DNA of 64,000 nt from an uncultured Flavobacteriales bacterium (GCA_946482515.1 CAMLRS010000003.1:62001-126000); one strand, 5' to 3'; shown: positions 27,406 through 37,123, numbered from the stretch's first letter. Translations and numbers: made by a program. The notes: generated by a model not told the origin, from the sequence alone.

Positions 27406-27484
27406 AGGCGGTTAATAGAGTTTTAAAACACCGGTTGTGCAAATAAATCGTGTGAGTAATCATACGTTCACACAACCCTACGCT

Positions 27485-27492
27485 TATTTTTG
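27485..27492 (+). promoter_or_regulatory. -7 element for the 27524-31635 gene pair
   Basis: TATTTTTG, a perfect TAnnTTTG match, 31 bases before the ATG at 27524 and downstream of the terminator of the preceding gene. Confidence 0.5.
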
Positions 27493-27523
27493 CGTTCACA
27501 TTTCGGAACCAGTCATCATCTAT

Positions 27524-27961
27524 ATGTCAGAAATCAAGAAAATACTTAACGCTGTCACCTTCCTTATTTTGGGAGTAACGGCCTTTTCCCAGGAAAAGAT
27601 CGATCAGCGGGTGGTTAAGAACAAAGGAGCGAAAGCCGAAGAGAGCTTCCGCCACAACAGGAACAGCTATAACTACTTTCTTTTTGAGCTGGACAACAGC
27701 TACGAGGTGAAAGCCACTTCGGAATTGACGAAGGAAGAGCAAAAGAAACTGCAGTCTGCGGCGAACTTCAAAAACAGTGAGGGAACGGTACTGACCAAAG
27801 ACCTCATCGTACCGGGCGTTTTCAATTTCTACGATTTTGGGATTCGCCTGCTGAAAGAAGAGCGCATTTATATCGCATTGGATAAGAAAACCGTGCTGGT
27901 GTTTTATAGTATCCCTGAGCTGTCGCAATTGTTTAAGCAAAGTCCGGGCAATACCAAATGA
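27524..27961 (+). CDS. Small exported hypothetical protein
   Basis: 145 residues from the ATG at 27524; the frame's upstream extension overlaps the promoter. A hydrophobic N-terminal segment (ILNAVTFLILGVTAFSQ) is a probable signal peptide. The mature part is charged (KGAKAEESFRHNRNSYNYF; TKEEQKKLQSAANFKNSEG) with no recognisable motif. Its stop overlaps the start of the 1,225-residue cargo gene by 4 bases, so it may be a dedicated partner or chaperone of that protein; that is an inference from position. Confidence 0.65.
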   Translation: MSEIKKILNAVTFLILGVTAFSQEKIDQRVVKNKGAKAEESFRHNRNSYNYFLFELDNSYEVKATSELTKEEQKKLQSAANFKNSEGTVLTKDLIVPGVFNFYDFGIRLLKEERIYIALDKKTVLVFYSIPELSQLFKQSPGNTK

Positions 27962-30900
27962 GTATGAAAAACATTCTATTAGCAGCTATCCTGCTGTTTT
28001 TTGCAGCAGGGGCATATGCACAGACACAAATTTCGTTTTCTGCTGCCAGCAACGGTCAGACCTTCAGCACTTGCAATGGGTTCATTATCGACTCCGGCGG
28101 ACAGGGTGGAACAGGCTACAGCAACAACGAGCTCGTTACCATTACGCTTTGTCCGGATACACCGGGAGAAATTATCTCCGTGGTGTTCAACTTCATTAAC
28201 CTGAGTACACAGGATGACAACCCGTCGCCTACACAAACCAATGTGGATTACATGCGCGTTTACGACGGTACTTCCACAGCGGCCAACTCGCTCGGAGAAT
28301 ATACCGGTAACCAGCTGCAAGGTGTTGTGATCCAAGCTACAGCACTCAATCCCACAGGTTGTATTACACTCCAGTTCCAGTCCAACACGATTGGAACAGG
28401 CCAGTTCACAGCCAGTGTTGCCTGCGAAACACCTTGCGCTAACCCAACTGCGGCCGGAACAATTGTCGGAGGCATCACTGCAGACAGTATCCGCGTTTGC
28501 GTGGGTGATGTGGTGAACTTTGCCGACGACGGTTCCTTTGCTGAAATGGGCTTTACACTTGTCGATTACAACTGGGACTTCATGGACGGTAATACCGCAA
28601 ATGGTACCAACGTATCGCATATCTTCAACGAACCGGGGCAATACCGCGTTCAGCTCTTCGTTACCGACGATAACGGCTGTTCCAACCCGAACCTGGTCGA
28701 CCTCGAAGTACTCGTGGCAACTATTCCGGATTTCACCGGTTTCCCGTCGGATACAACGCTCTGCCTTGGAGAATCGGTCTCATTCACAGCCGATCCCGAA
28801 GCATATGAAGTACTCTGGGACGGTTTTCCGGGCTCAGAAACCATCGATGATGGCTGCTTGCCGGATACATTGCTTGGCGTGTCCCAGGATGTAGAGCTCC
28901 TGCAAACCGGTTTTGCTGCCGGTACAATGATCGACGATATCAGTGATATCCAAAGTGTCTGCGTTGAGCTCGAGCATTCCTTCATGGGCGACATCGTGAT
29001 CATGATCGAATGTCCGAACGGGCAAACCCAGATCCTGCACCAGCAGGGTGGAGGTGGAACCCAGATCGGTGAACCTGTTCAGGAAGACAACGTAGATTGT
29101 TCCGATCCGGCAACGCAGGGAGTTCCGTATATGTATTGCTTCACACCAACAGCAACCGAAACATGGGTAGAATGGGTAGATAACAACGGTTGGGGAATGA
29201 CCTTGCCGGCTGGAGATTACGAGCCAATTGAGCCGCTGAACAACCTTGTGGGTTGCCCGGTAAACGGTGTGTGGACATTGACGGTGATCGACAACTGGGC
29301 GGCGGATGATGGAACATTGTTCTCCTTCGGAATCAACCTCGATCCGTCTTTGTACCCGCCAATCGAAACATTCGAGCCGCAGATCGGCGCCGGGGCAGAT
29401 TCTTCTTACTGGACATTCCCTGCACCGCATGCAACATCGCTTTCACCTGATGGTGACCAGATCACGATTGTTCCGACTGCTCCGGGATCTTTCACCTACA
29501 CGTATACCGTTATCGACGATTTCGGTTGTATGAACGATACCAACGTGACTGTTACTGTGAACGACAATCCGATTCCGGATGCCGGTCCTGATTTCACCGT
29601 ATGTGACGGAGATGAAGTACAGCTGAACGGATCCATCAGTGGCTCCGGTGGCGGATCACCTTGTCCGTTTACCTTCAACCTGCACGATAGCTTCGGCGAC
29701 AGCTGGAATGGAAACAACCTGCTCGTGACCATCAATGGTGTTACTACATCTTATACAGTTCCGAATGATGAAGCATCCTTTACGGTGAACATTCCTCACG
29801 GAACGACATTTACCGTACAATTCGACGGTGCCGGTAACTGGCCAACCGAATGTTCTTACGATGTATTAGGACCAAACGGGGAAATTTTATTCCAGGACGG
29901 CTACAATGGCGCGCCATCTACGGCAGTAAATTCATTGACAGCTGATTGCTTCAACGGTTATACCTTCGAATGGTCGCCGGCGGCAGGACTTTCCGATCCG
30001 AACATTCCGGACCCAACAGGTAACTTCACTACACCTGGAACGCTCACCTTGACTGTTTATCCTACAGGGCACCCGCTGTGTGCTACAACCGACGATGTTT
30101 CCTACATCGTTTCCGAATCCGCTTATCCAGGTGCAGACAGCACTTTGCAAATCTGTTCATCGGGAGCACCGGCAGATCTCTATCCGTTACTCGGACCTGG
30201 AGCTTCGCCAAACGGTACATGGTCAGGACCAACAGGTGCGGCAGTAAACATGCCTTACAACCCTGTAACGATGAACCCTGGAATTTACACCTACTCAGTT
30301 GATTCCAACGGCTGTGTTTCTTCGGCTACTATTACCGTAACAGAGATCGTTGTAACAGTCAATGTAGCTCCGACCAACGTTTCCTGCCACGGTGCTAACA
30401 ACGGATCTGTACTGGTGAACGTAACCAACGGAACATCCTACACCCTGAACGGTGGCGCTGCGACGCCGATTGCCGGATCGCCATTTACGATCAACAACCT
30501 GGCGCCAGGTCCTTATACAATTGATGTGACGAATGCTATTGGCTGTACCGATCAGGAGCTGTTCACGATCACAGAACCGCCTGCATTGAACATTACATCC
30601 ATTTCACCGGATGTGACGATCTGTCCGGGAGCTTCTACCAATTTGACCGCTACAAGCGCAGGTGGCAGCACGGCGCACACGCTTACATGGGTTGATGGAG
30701 CGACGATTGTTGGAACCGGATCGCCGATCACGGTAACACCAGTTGCTGCTTCGACACAATACTGTGTGATCCTTACGGAAGCTTGCGGATCTATGCCGGA
30801 TACAGCTTGCGTGATCGTATCACATCCGCAGGACATCATTCCGGTATTTACGCCAGACATAGTGGAAGGCTGCTTCCCGGTTGACGTGAATTTTACGAAC

Positions 30901-31635
30901 AACAGCACCGGCGGAACAGTCGTAACAACAGTTGTGGATTACGGTGACGGTATTACCGAAACGCTGAACGGAATGGCCGGATCGGCTCACCAGTACGAGC
31001 TGCCGGGCGTGTACACGGTAACCATTACCGTGACTTCCGACCTGGGTTGTGTGTACACAGCTACGTTTACGGATATGATCACCGTATTCGACAAGCCACA
31101 GGCGTACTTCGATATTCTTCCGAACCCGGTTTCGATGTTCAATCCACAGGTGCAATTGCTGAGCAACAGCTCAAACGATGTTGTTACTTTCGACTGGGAT
31201 ATTACACAAGGAACGCCATCGAATGCTTCTACGGCTAACGTGTATGCTCAATTCCCTGAAGGAGTAGCGGGCAACTACAACGTAACGCTCTATGTTTACA
31301 ACCAGGAAGGTTGTGTGGACAGCGTTACACGTATCGTTCAGGTGGTTAGCGACGTGCTGATCTACGCTCCGAATGCCTTTACACCGGATGGCGACGAATT
31401 CAACCAGAGTTGGTTCATCCACATCGACGGTATCGATATGACCGATTTCAACCTCAAAGTATTCAACCGCTGGGGCGAGATTGTTTTCGAAAGCAACGAT
31501 CCGAAAGGTGCTTGGGATGGAACGTACGATGGCCAAATCGTCCCTTCAGGAATGTATACCTGGACAATTGAAACAAAAGATATCAACACGGATGAGAAAT
31601 ACACCTTCGAAGGACACGTGACGATACTGCGTTAA
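27958..31635 (+). CDS. Large T9SS type B cargo: CUB, PKD, P-domain-like, Ig-like modules
   Basis: 1,225 residues. After the signal peptide (ILLAAILLFFAAGAYAQ) comes a CUB-like domain (~25-155), a PKD domain (DYNWDFMDGNTANG, ~170-260), a proprotein-convertase P-domain-like module (~300-460: VCVELEHSFMGDIVIMIECPNG ... VWTLTVIDNWAADDGTLFSFG), then Ig/PKD-like repeats. The last ~90 residues are a CHU_C sorting domain (IYAPNAFTPDGDEFNQSW ... FNRWGEIVFES ... SGMYTWTIE). The mix suggests a surface adhesin or matrix protein. The second ATG at 27964 is an alternative start that gives a more typical MKN opening. Confidence 0.88.
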   Translation: MSMKNILLAAILLFFAAGAYAQTQISFSAASNGQTFSTCNGFIIDSGGQGGTGYSNNELVTITLCPDTPGEIISVVFNFINLSTQDDNPSPTQTNVDYMRVYDGTSTAANSLGEYTGNQLQGVVIQATALNPTGCITLQFQSNTIGTGQFTASVACETPCANPTAAGTIVGGITADSIRVCVGDVVNFADDGSFAEMGFTLVDYNWDFMDGNTANGTNVSHIFNEPGQYRVQLFVTDDNGCSNPNLVDLEVLVATIPDFTGFPSDTTLCLGESVSFTADPEAYEVLWDGFPGSETIDDGCLPDTLLGVSQDVELLQTGFAAGTMIDDISDIQSVCVELEHSFMGDIVIMIECPNGQTQILHQQGGGGTQIGEPVQEDNVDCSDPATQGVPYMYCFTPTATETWVEWVDNNGWGMTLPAGDYEPIEPLNNLVGCPVNGVWTLTVIDNWAADDGTLFSFGINLDPSLYPPIETFEPQIGAGADSSYWTFPAPHATSLSPDGDQITIVPTAPGSFTYTYTVIDDFGCMNDTNVTVTVNDNPIPDAGPDFTVCDGDEVQLNGSISGSGGGSPCPFTFNLHDSFGDSWNGNNLLVTINGVTTSYTVPNDEASFTVNIPHGTTFTVQFDGAGNWPTECSYDVLGPNGEILFQDGYNGAPSTAVNSLTADCFNGYTFEWSPAAGLSDPNIPDPTGNFTTPGTLTLTVYPTGHPLCATTDDVSYIVSESAYPGADSTLQICSSGAPADLYPLLGPGASPNGTWSGPTGAAVNMPYNPVTMNPGIYTYSVDSNGCVSSATITVTEIVVTVNVAPTNVSCHGANNGSVLVNVTNGTSYTLNGGAATPIAGSPFTINNLAPGPYTIDVTNAIGCTDQELFTITEPPALNITSISPDVTICPGASTNLTATSAGGSTAHTLTWVDGATIVGTGSPITVTPVAASTQYCVILTEACGSMPDTACVIVSHPQDIIPVFTPDIVEGCFPVDVNFTNNSTGGTVVTTVVDYGDGITETLNGMAGSAHQYELPGVYTVTITVTSDLGCVYTATFTDMITVFDKPQAYFDILPNPVSMFNPQVQLLSNSSNDVVTFDWDITQGTPSNASTANVYAQFPEGVAGNYNVTLYVYNQEGCVDSVTRIVQVVSDVLIYAPNAFTPDGDEFNQSWFIHIDGIDMTDFNLKVFNRWGEIVFESNDPKGAWDGTYDGQIVPSGMYTWTIETKDINTDEKYTFEGHVTILR

Positions 31636-31654
31636 AAAATCATACATTGAAACG

Positions 31655-31687
31655 AAAAGCCGTTCTCCATTGAGAGCGGCTTTTTTT
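31655..31687 (+). terminator. Intrinsic terminator after the 27958 gene
   Basis: AAAGCCG plus inner TCTC pairs with GAGA plus CGGCTTT across a CATT loop (31656-31683), followed by a run of seven T residues. Confidence 0.88.
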
Positions 31688-31826
31688 GTTTTTGAAAATG
31701 AAATAGAACGATCTAAAATTCCAACCTTTCGAACCAATGGGCATTAAAGAGGCAGACATATACAACAAACTTTCACAAAAGCGGCAACGTCTTACGACAC
31801 ATAAACATTAACCAACCGATTTTTTG

Positions 31827-31834
31827 TAAGTTTA
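31827..31834 (+). promoter_or_regulatory. -7 element of the 31854 gene
   Basis: TAAGTTTA differs from TAnnTTTG only at the last base and lies 19 bases before the ATG. Confidence 0.4.
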
Positions 31835-31853
31835 TCATGCTAAAAAGAAAAAT

Positions 31854-32870
31854 ATGAAAAAAGCGTTACTTATCACCTCCGTGTTACTCAGCGGAACCAC
31901 CTTCGCACAATTTACGGACCTCAATGAGCCTGCTATTGGTGCCAATCAAACCATGTTCGTTTGCGATCCGACTGCTCCGGATTATGCTTCTATGACAGGA
32001 ACAGGCCAGAGCTGGGATTACAGCGGCGTTGCCGGAGACGGTACAACCAGTGCCTTGAACATCGAAGCTCCGGCAGCTACACCGGAAGGCACAAGCTTTC
32101 CCGAAGCGACCAAAGCAGTCGTAATCGATAACTTCATGACAACTTACCTGAGCTCCAATGCTTCTTCCCGCAACTCTGAGGGCTTCTCTTTCGAAGCTGG
32201 CGGTGCATTCGGTACGGTAAACGCTGTTCTGGATACAGACAACGAAATTTTGATGACCTACCCGTTTGCTGTAGGAGCATCTGTGTCAGATATCTTCTCT
32301 GGTACGGCAGAATCCGGTTCAGGCGATTTCCCTTGTTCAGGTAACTCCGTTGCAACAGTAGACGGTTCCGGAACACTGATCCTGAACGGTACGACCACAC
32401 TTACAGGCGTTGTGCGCTACAAACTTGTAGATACGGCAACAGCAACAGGTATTCCGATCCTGAACACAGCTGAGATCATCCGTGTACAGTACGAATACTA
32501 CGATCTGGCTAACAACGAGCTGCCGGTGTTCATCCACGCTTCCCTGAGCATTTCTATCGGCGGCGGTGCACCTACAACACAAACGGTTGTGCTGAACAGC
32601 GTTGAGCCGGATGGTACGCTTGCTGTAGCTCAGAACGAGCTTTCAGGACTGATCGTTTACCCGAACCCTGCTGCTGATGTGATCGCAGTAAAAGGTCTGA
32701 AAGACGACGCAACATTGACACTTGTTGATGCACAAGGAAAAACAGTTGCTACAGCAGCAGTTGAGCCAGGTGTGGCTTCCCTTTCCATCGATACAGTAGA
32801 GTCAGGTGTATACTTCCTCCACATTGCAACAGCAAACGGTTCTAAAATCGAGCGCGTAGTTGTAAAATAA
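31854..32870 (+). CDS. T9SS type A sorting-domain protein
   Basis: 338 residues with a signal peptide (KALLITSVLLSGTTFAQ). The middle (~20-255) is a beta-rich secreted domain with low-complexity T/G/S content and no catalytic motif that I recognise. The last ~75 residues are a T9SS type A domain (LIVYPNPAADVIAVKG ... GVYFLHIATANGSKIERVVVK). Its own promoter and a terminator make it a single-gene unit. Codon use is strongly biased to a few codons (for example GTA, ACA, GCT), which hints at high expression; this is an impression, not a calculation. Confidence 0.85.
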   Translation: MKKALLITSVLLSGTTFAQFTDLNEPAIGANQTMFVCDPTAPDYASMTGTGQSWDYSGVAGDGTTSALNIEAPAATPEGTSFPEATKAVVIDNFMTTYLSSNASSRNSEGFSFEAGGAFGTVNAVLDTDNEILMTYPFAVGASVSDIFSGTAESGSGDFPCSGNSVATVDGSGTLILNGTTTLTGVVRYKLVDTATATGIPILNTAEIIRVQYEYYDLANNELPVFIHASLSISIGGGAPTTQTVVLNSVEPDGTLAVAQNELSGLIVYPNPAADVIAVKGLKDDATLTLVDAQGKTVATAAVEPGVASLSIDTVESGVYFLHIATANGSKIERVVVK

Positions 32871-32889
32871 CAAGTACCTTCTTTATTCG

Positions 32890-32922
32890 AAGCCCGGTTC
32901 AGTAATGGATCGGGCTTTTTTT
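32890..32922 (+). terminator. Intrinsic terminator after the 31854 gene
   Basis: AAGCCCG (32890-32896) pairs with CGGGCTT (32911-32917), with further wobble pairs inside, followed by TTTTTC. Confidence 0.88.
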
Positions 32923-32948
32923 CTTCAGTCTCCTGTCACCGGTTTTCC

Positions 32949-33104
32949 AGTCTCCTGTCCGAAGTCTCCTGTCGTCAACCTGACTATGGACTGAATAACA
33001 GAGGACCGAACGACTGCAGATTGTCCGACTGGAGATCGAATAACTATGCCCTATGTGTCTATGTGGTGAAAGACTGCCCGACTGGAGACTTCGGACAGGA
33101 GACT
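32949..33104. repeat. 25-bp inverted repeat enclosing short-period arrays
   Basis: The 25 bases at 32949-32973 (starting AGTCTCCTGTCCGAAG) are repeated in inverted orientation at 33080-33104 with one mismatch. The ~105 bases between contain related words (GGACTGAAT, GACTGGAGA) and the 8-bp-period word pair CTATGTGT, CTATGTGG (33051-33066). It lies between a terminator and the promoter of the next gene, and codes for nothing. Confidence 0.75.
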
Positions 33105-33133
33105 TAAAATGTACCGAAATCTCAAACTCTGCT

Positions 33134-33141
33134 TATATTTG
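33134..33141 (+). promoter_or_regulatory. -7 element of the 33161 gene
   Basis: TATATTTG, a perfect TAnnTTTG match, 19 bases before the ATG at 33161. Confidence 0.55.
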
Positions 33142-33160
33142 AGAAGCGAAAAATCCCTTG

Positions 33161-35461
33161 ATGAAACAGTATTACCTTCTCCTCCTGACTTTCCTTGTTA
33201 TTTGCAGCTCCTGGTCACAGGGAACCGTTGAATTGACGGCCGAAGAACGTGCCTACCTGTTTCACATCGTGAAGAAAAGCCCGATCCTGGATCAGAACAT
33301 CGGGCGTTACTTTGAGTATAAGGGGCCAGACGTTCGTTTCATGAACAAAGAGGTCAATTACGACTCCATCGAAACGATCATCATCAATCATCCCGAACAA
33401 TTGTTCATTCGCACTTCCGAGATCGGTAAATCACCGAAAGGTATCATTGCCGAAGCAGCCAACAAAATGGCGATCTGGGAGCTGAATAAAATGCTCATGG
33501 CCGCGCGTCAGTCTGAAAAAGACCTGGAGCGTTACGCCAACGAATACGATCGCTTTGAAAAACTGCTGTTGCCGAAATTGCCGGCCGCTGCGTTCAAGTC
33601 GAACAACAGCGGAGATGCCAAGCCGCATAAGAAGCTGCTCAACCTGCTTAATCCCGGACTCAGTTTCGACGACAAAGCCGCGATGCTGGCTACTTTCAAC
33701 TTTCTCACAGTCGACGACCAGCTGGTGACCATCGATGCGTTGAACAGCGCCGTGGTGGAATATGTGGAGCTGCGTAGCTACGAGATCTTCCAGGCATTAG
33801 GAGGCGAAGCGGAATACTATGAAAACGCATTGGTAGCCGCCGGTGACGGTTCTGAAACATCCGGATTGCTCAACGAGCGCGAGAAAGACGAAACCGGTCG
33901 CTGGAACAAAGGATTGCCGAAAGCGGTGGGCTTGTTTCCGTACCAGGTGAAGCTCATCGAGCCGGAAAAGCGCCAGAAAACGGCTTTGGAAACACTGCGT
34001 TTTGCTACGCTCGACTTCAGCACGGTAGGCGAGGGGAAAATGACCCAGCTGCACTTCGATGTGTGGGGCTACAACGGCGAAAAGCAAACCACCGTGGTAG
34101 TTGAGCGCAACGGACTTTCCTACCACCTGTTCGGCTCCGGCGAAACACGCTTCCTGACACCCGATTCAACGTTCGGCGGTGGCATGACCTTCCAGACCGT
34201 GATCAACGACCTGGAACAAAATAAAATCGGTGACCTGAACGAAAAGATCCACGGCAAACGCGGTTTCGATTACCTGATCGATTACAATACCAGGAAGAAA
34301 GACGAAACCGAGCTGAAGATCAACAAGCACGAGATGAATTACTCAGGCATGACGCAATCGACTATTACAACCAGCTCGAAAGCGCCGCGCAGTGTCAAAA
34401 AAGCGCAGAAAAAAGCCCGGAAGAACGGCAGCGGTCCACAGGATTACCAGCCGAAAACGTATTCCGGGAAACGTCCGCGCGGGCAGGAACAGTCCGAGAT
34501 CGTTGACTTGTACAATCAATACGAAGGCTACAAGCGCAAAATCGCCGAATTGGAGCGTGAAAAACAGGAAGCCGTCGACTTACTGGCCATTTACCAGCGC
34601 AGGCTTGATTTCTATAAAGAAATGATCGGCTACAACTGGGCCACGTATACCGAGAAAGACGGTCTTTACACGTTCCAGGATTCCACGACATTCGACAGCT
34701 ACACGCAGGAATTCACTTTCCGTGCCGATACGCTGAAAACACCTTTTGAAGTGCGTTTGCTCTCCATTCCGTTCAGCTCGCTTTCCAACGAAACCGATGA
34801 AGTAATGCTGCACGTAAACCTCATCGATGCCGAACCCGGTTTCGATGCACGCTTGCAGATCGACCTGCTGGATGTTTTTGCCTCGAACTCCTGGACACTC
34901 ACACAGCCTTTGTTCACCAGTGACGACAGTGTAGCCGTTCGCCAGTTCTTCGAAGGCGTACTCGACAGAAAAACACCGTTTACGGCCATCGCCCGCGGAC
35001 AAGGCGTGGGCATGTGGAACGGCTTGCGCACAGTGAAAGCTACGGATCGTTCCGAATGGAATGCCTATCCCGGAGCAATGGCAGAAGCGCAGGAACAAAG
35101 CCGTATGCGTCCTGAGCTGGCACGCTTGCGCTCGTCGGAAGCCAACATTACGATCAATCGCGGTATTCTGCTCGAGATCAATACCTACACCGATCCGGTG
35201 AAAACAAACCTGAAAGCGAAGAACGCGGATATCCAGTCGGCGATTGACCGCTACCGACTCACCGGCAACGATTACCTGAGCGCGCTTCGCACAGCGGCCA
35301 TCATCAAACAAATGAAATCCGAGCTGAATGTATTAGCCGGAACATACCTGGGCAGGGAAGAGGCGCGCATCGTTATCGATCGCATCAACAAAACCTTCGA
35401 CAACCTGCGCGTGAGCTGTGGCCCGACTTCGTGGAAATGGCAGGAACTCTTACAAGAATGA
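33161..35461 (+). CDS. Large exported hypothetical protein, 766 residues
   Basis: Signal peptide MKQYYLLLLTFLVICSSWSQ; the TTG three bases earlier is less likely as start. The mature protein has helical segments (~100-135), a basic linker around residue 400-430 (KKAQKKARKNGSGPQ), a coiled-coil stretch (~445-480: YNQYEGYKRKIAELEREKQEAVDLLAIYQRRLD) and a beta-rich region after. There is no T9SS sorting domain and no enzyme motif, so it is probably periplasmic. I recognise no family. It has its own promoter and ends at a 12-bp hairpin. Confidence 0.75.
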   Translation: MKQYYLLLLTFLVICSSWSQGTVELTAEERAYLFHIVKKSPILDQNIGRYFEYKGPDVRFMNKEVNYDSIETIIINHPEQLFIRTSEIGKSPKGIIAEAANKMAIWELNKMLMAARQSEKDLERYANEYDRFEKLLLPKLPAAAFKSNNSGDAKPHKKLLNLLNPGLSFDDKAAMLATFNFLTVDDQLVTIDALNSAVVEYVELRSYEIFQALGGEAEYYENALVAAGDGSETSGLLNEREKDETGRWNKGLPKAVGLFPYQVKLIEPEKRQKTALETLRFATLDFSTVGEGKMTQLHFDVWGYNGEKQTTVVVERNGLSYHLFGSGETRFLTPDSTFGGGMTFQTVINDLEQNKIGDLNEKIHGKRGFDYLIDYNTRKKDETELKINKHEMNYSGMTQSTITTSSKAPRSVKKAQKKARKNGSGPQDYQPKTYSGKRPRGQEQSEIVDLYNQYEGYKRKIAELEREKQEAVDLLAIYQRRLDFYKEMIGYNWATYTEKDGLYTFQDSTTFDSYTQEFTFRADTLKTPFEVRLLSIPFSSLSNETDEVMLHVNLIDAEPGFDARLQIDLLDVFASNSWTLTQPLFTSDDSVAVRQFFEGVLDRKTPFTAIARGQGVGMWNGLRTVKATDRSEWNAYPGAMAEAQEQSRMRPELARLRSSEANITINRGILLEINTYTDPVKTNLKAKNADIQSAIDRYRLTGNDYLSALRTAAIIKQMKSELNVLAGTYLGREEARIVIDRINKTFDNLRVSCGPTSWKWQELLQE

Positions 35462-35471
35462 TGAATTGGCT

Positions 35472-35507
35472 AATTATGAATTATCAAGACCTTTCTAATT
35501 CATAATT
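35472..35507. terminator. 12-bp inverted repeat downstream of the 33161 gene
   Basis: AATTATGAATTA (35472-35483) pairs perfectly with TAATTCATAATT (35496-35507) across a 12-base loop. It is A+T only apart from one G-C pair and lacks a T-run, so it is a weak terminator candidate, but its arm and loop sizes match the hairpin at 4739-4772. Confidence 0.5.
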
Positions 35508-35616
35508 GAGCATTTATAATTTAATTTGGATGTCTCCCGATTGTCTGATATAACAGGTTGATAGTCAACTATCATTTCGATACTTGTCTCCCGGCTGTCC
35601 GTTTCCTTACTGATCA

Positions 35617-35697
35617 TCAAAAATCAAACATTAACCATCAACCATCTCCTGATGTCCTGACATCTTAAAATCCTGATATCCTGAAGTCCTAACGTCC
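35617..35697 (-). repeat. 7-bp array then 8-bp array ending at the helicase stop codon
   Basis: Around 35617-35645 heptamers of the ATCATCA/AAAATCA type run on the plus strand. From 35647 an exact 8-bp array follows (TCCTGATG, TCCTGACA and four more) to 35694. Read on the minus strand, the array begins with TAG (35691-35689), the stop codon of the helicase gene, and extends a few bases into its last codons. No other feature is visible in 35508-35616. Confidence 0.8.
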
Positions 35698-37119
35698 AAC
35701 CTGGAGTTTTTCCGCAAGATTGATAAAATACACCTGCTCCGTTGCCCGCGTAACGGCCGTGTAGAGCCAGCGCAGGAATGATTCATCCAGCTGGTCGTCT
35801 TCGATGTAGCCGTGGTCGATGAAAACCGCCGACCATTGTCCGCCCTGGGCTTTGTGACACGTCACCGCATAAGCAAACTTGATCTGCAACGCATTGAAAT
35901 ACGGATTTTTCATGATCAGCTGGTAACGCTTGCTTTTGTTGTGTTCGTGCTGAAAATCCTTTTCGATCTCGAAGAACAGCTCGCGCAGGAAATTGCGGTT
36001 GAGGTTCGGTGCTTCGCTCGTCAGTGTATCCATGAACGCCAGCGTTTCGAAACGGTCCATTTCCGGGTAATCCACCATGGAAACTTCCAGGTGGGCGAAA
36101 CGGACGCCGTAAACGGTTTCGATCCGGCGGACACGGTGAACCTGTAACAATTCGCCATTGGCCATGAATCCTGCCGGACTGAGCGGGTCGAGCCAGAAAT
36201 AGTTGTTTTTGACCACCATCAGCATGTCGCTGCCCACCAGCTCTTCTTCCATATACAAAATCCGGTTGCGGATATGCTGGTTGTAGAGATTAGCGCGCTT
36301 GTTCGACCGTGTCACGATCATCACTTCGTCGCGGCCATAGCGGTCGTAGGCGCTTTCGATGGATTGCAGGAGCTCGTCGCCGGGAACAGCCTGTACATCT
36401 TTGAAACGGTTCAGATCGAGCTGCGGCAGTTTTCCCAGTCGTTGGGAAGAACGAATAGTTGTAGCGTGATCGAGAATGCCCGATTCGCTTTCCTGCCGCA
36501 CAACGGTCGTGAGTCCGAACAGCGTGAACTGAACGGCCGGAAAATGGTGTTCCAGGTATTTACTGCTCAGCGCCGGACTTTCAGACGAGCCGACCGGTGG
36601 CAGCTGTCCTTCGTCGCCGAGCAGGATCAGCTTGCAGTTCTCGCCCATGAACACGAATTGCATAACGTCTTCGAGCAGGTTCCGTGAAACCGTTCCATCG
36701 GCTTGCAACGAAACATCACCGATCATCGATGCTTCGTCGACGATAAAAACGGTGTTTTTCCATTTGTGTTGACCGAGCGTGAGCTTCGTCGCTCCTTCGG
36801 GCGAAGTTGCTGTAAAGTAAATGCGTTTGTGGATGGTCGTTGCCGGCTCGCCCGAACGAAGCGCCAGTACTTTTGCAGCGCGCCCGGTGGGAGCCATGAG
36901 AATAGAACGGATACGGCTTGCCTTCAATGCTTTGGTATAAGCTCCCAGCACCGATGTTTTCCCGGTTCCCGCATACCCTTTCAGAACGAAACAGGCCGGA
37001 GTTTCAGCAGAAAAAGTGAATTCCACCAGCTCTTCGATCAATTGCTGCTGTTCGGCATTCGGCTCGTGCTGAAAAAAACGCAGGAAATCCTGAAGACATT
37101 GCTGTTCGCGTTCGTTCAT
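35689..37119 (-). CDS. RecD-like ATP-dependent DNA helicase
   Basis: 476 residues of superfamily 1B helicase type. Walker A GYAGTGKTS is at residues 48-56, motif II VFIVDEASMIGD at 125-136, motif III LILLGDEGQLPPVGSSESP, and the C-terminal UvrD-like motif YAVTCHKAQGGQW followed by LYTAVTRATEQVYFI (motifs V-VI). No RecB/RecC partner or nuclease domain is present, so it acts as a stand-alone RecD2-like 5'-3' helicase in repair or replication restart, by family analogy. The ATG lies 4 bases after TAATTTTA (37124-37131), predicting a leaderless mRNA. Confidence 0.9.
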   Translation of the reverse strand: MNEREQQCLQDFLRFFQHEPNAEQQQLIEELVEFTFSAETPACFVLKGYAGTGKTSVLGAYTKALKASRIRSILMAPTGRAAKVLALRSGEPATTIHKRIYFTATSPEGATKLTLGQHKWKNTVFIVDEASMIGDVSLQADGTVSRNLLEDVMQFVFMGENCKLILLGDEGQLPPVGSSESPALSSKYLEHHFPAVQFTLFGLTTVVRQESESGILDHATTIRSSQRLGKLPQLDLNRFKDVQAVPGDELLQSIESAYDRYGRDEVMIVTRSNKRANLYNQHIRNRILYMEEELVGSDMLMVVKNNYFWLDPLSPAGFMANGELLQVHRVRRIETVYGVRFAHLEVSMVDYPEMDRFETLAFMDTLTSEAPNLNRNFLRELFFEIEKDFQHEHNKSKRYQLIMKNPYFNALQIKFAYAVTCHKAQGGQWSAVFIDHGYIEDDQLDESFLRWLYTAVTRATEQVYFINLAEKLQVGR

Positions 37120-37123
37120 GATC

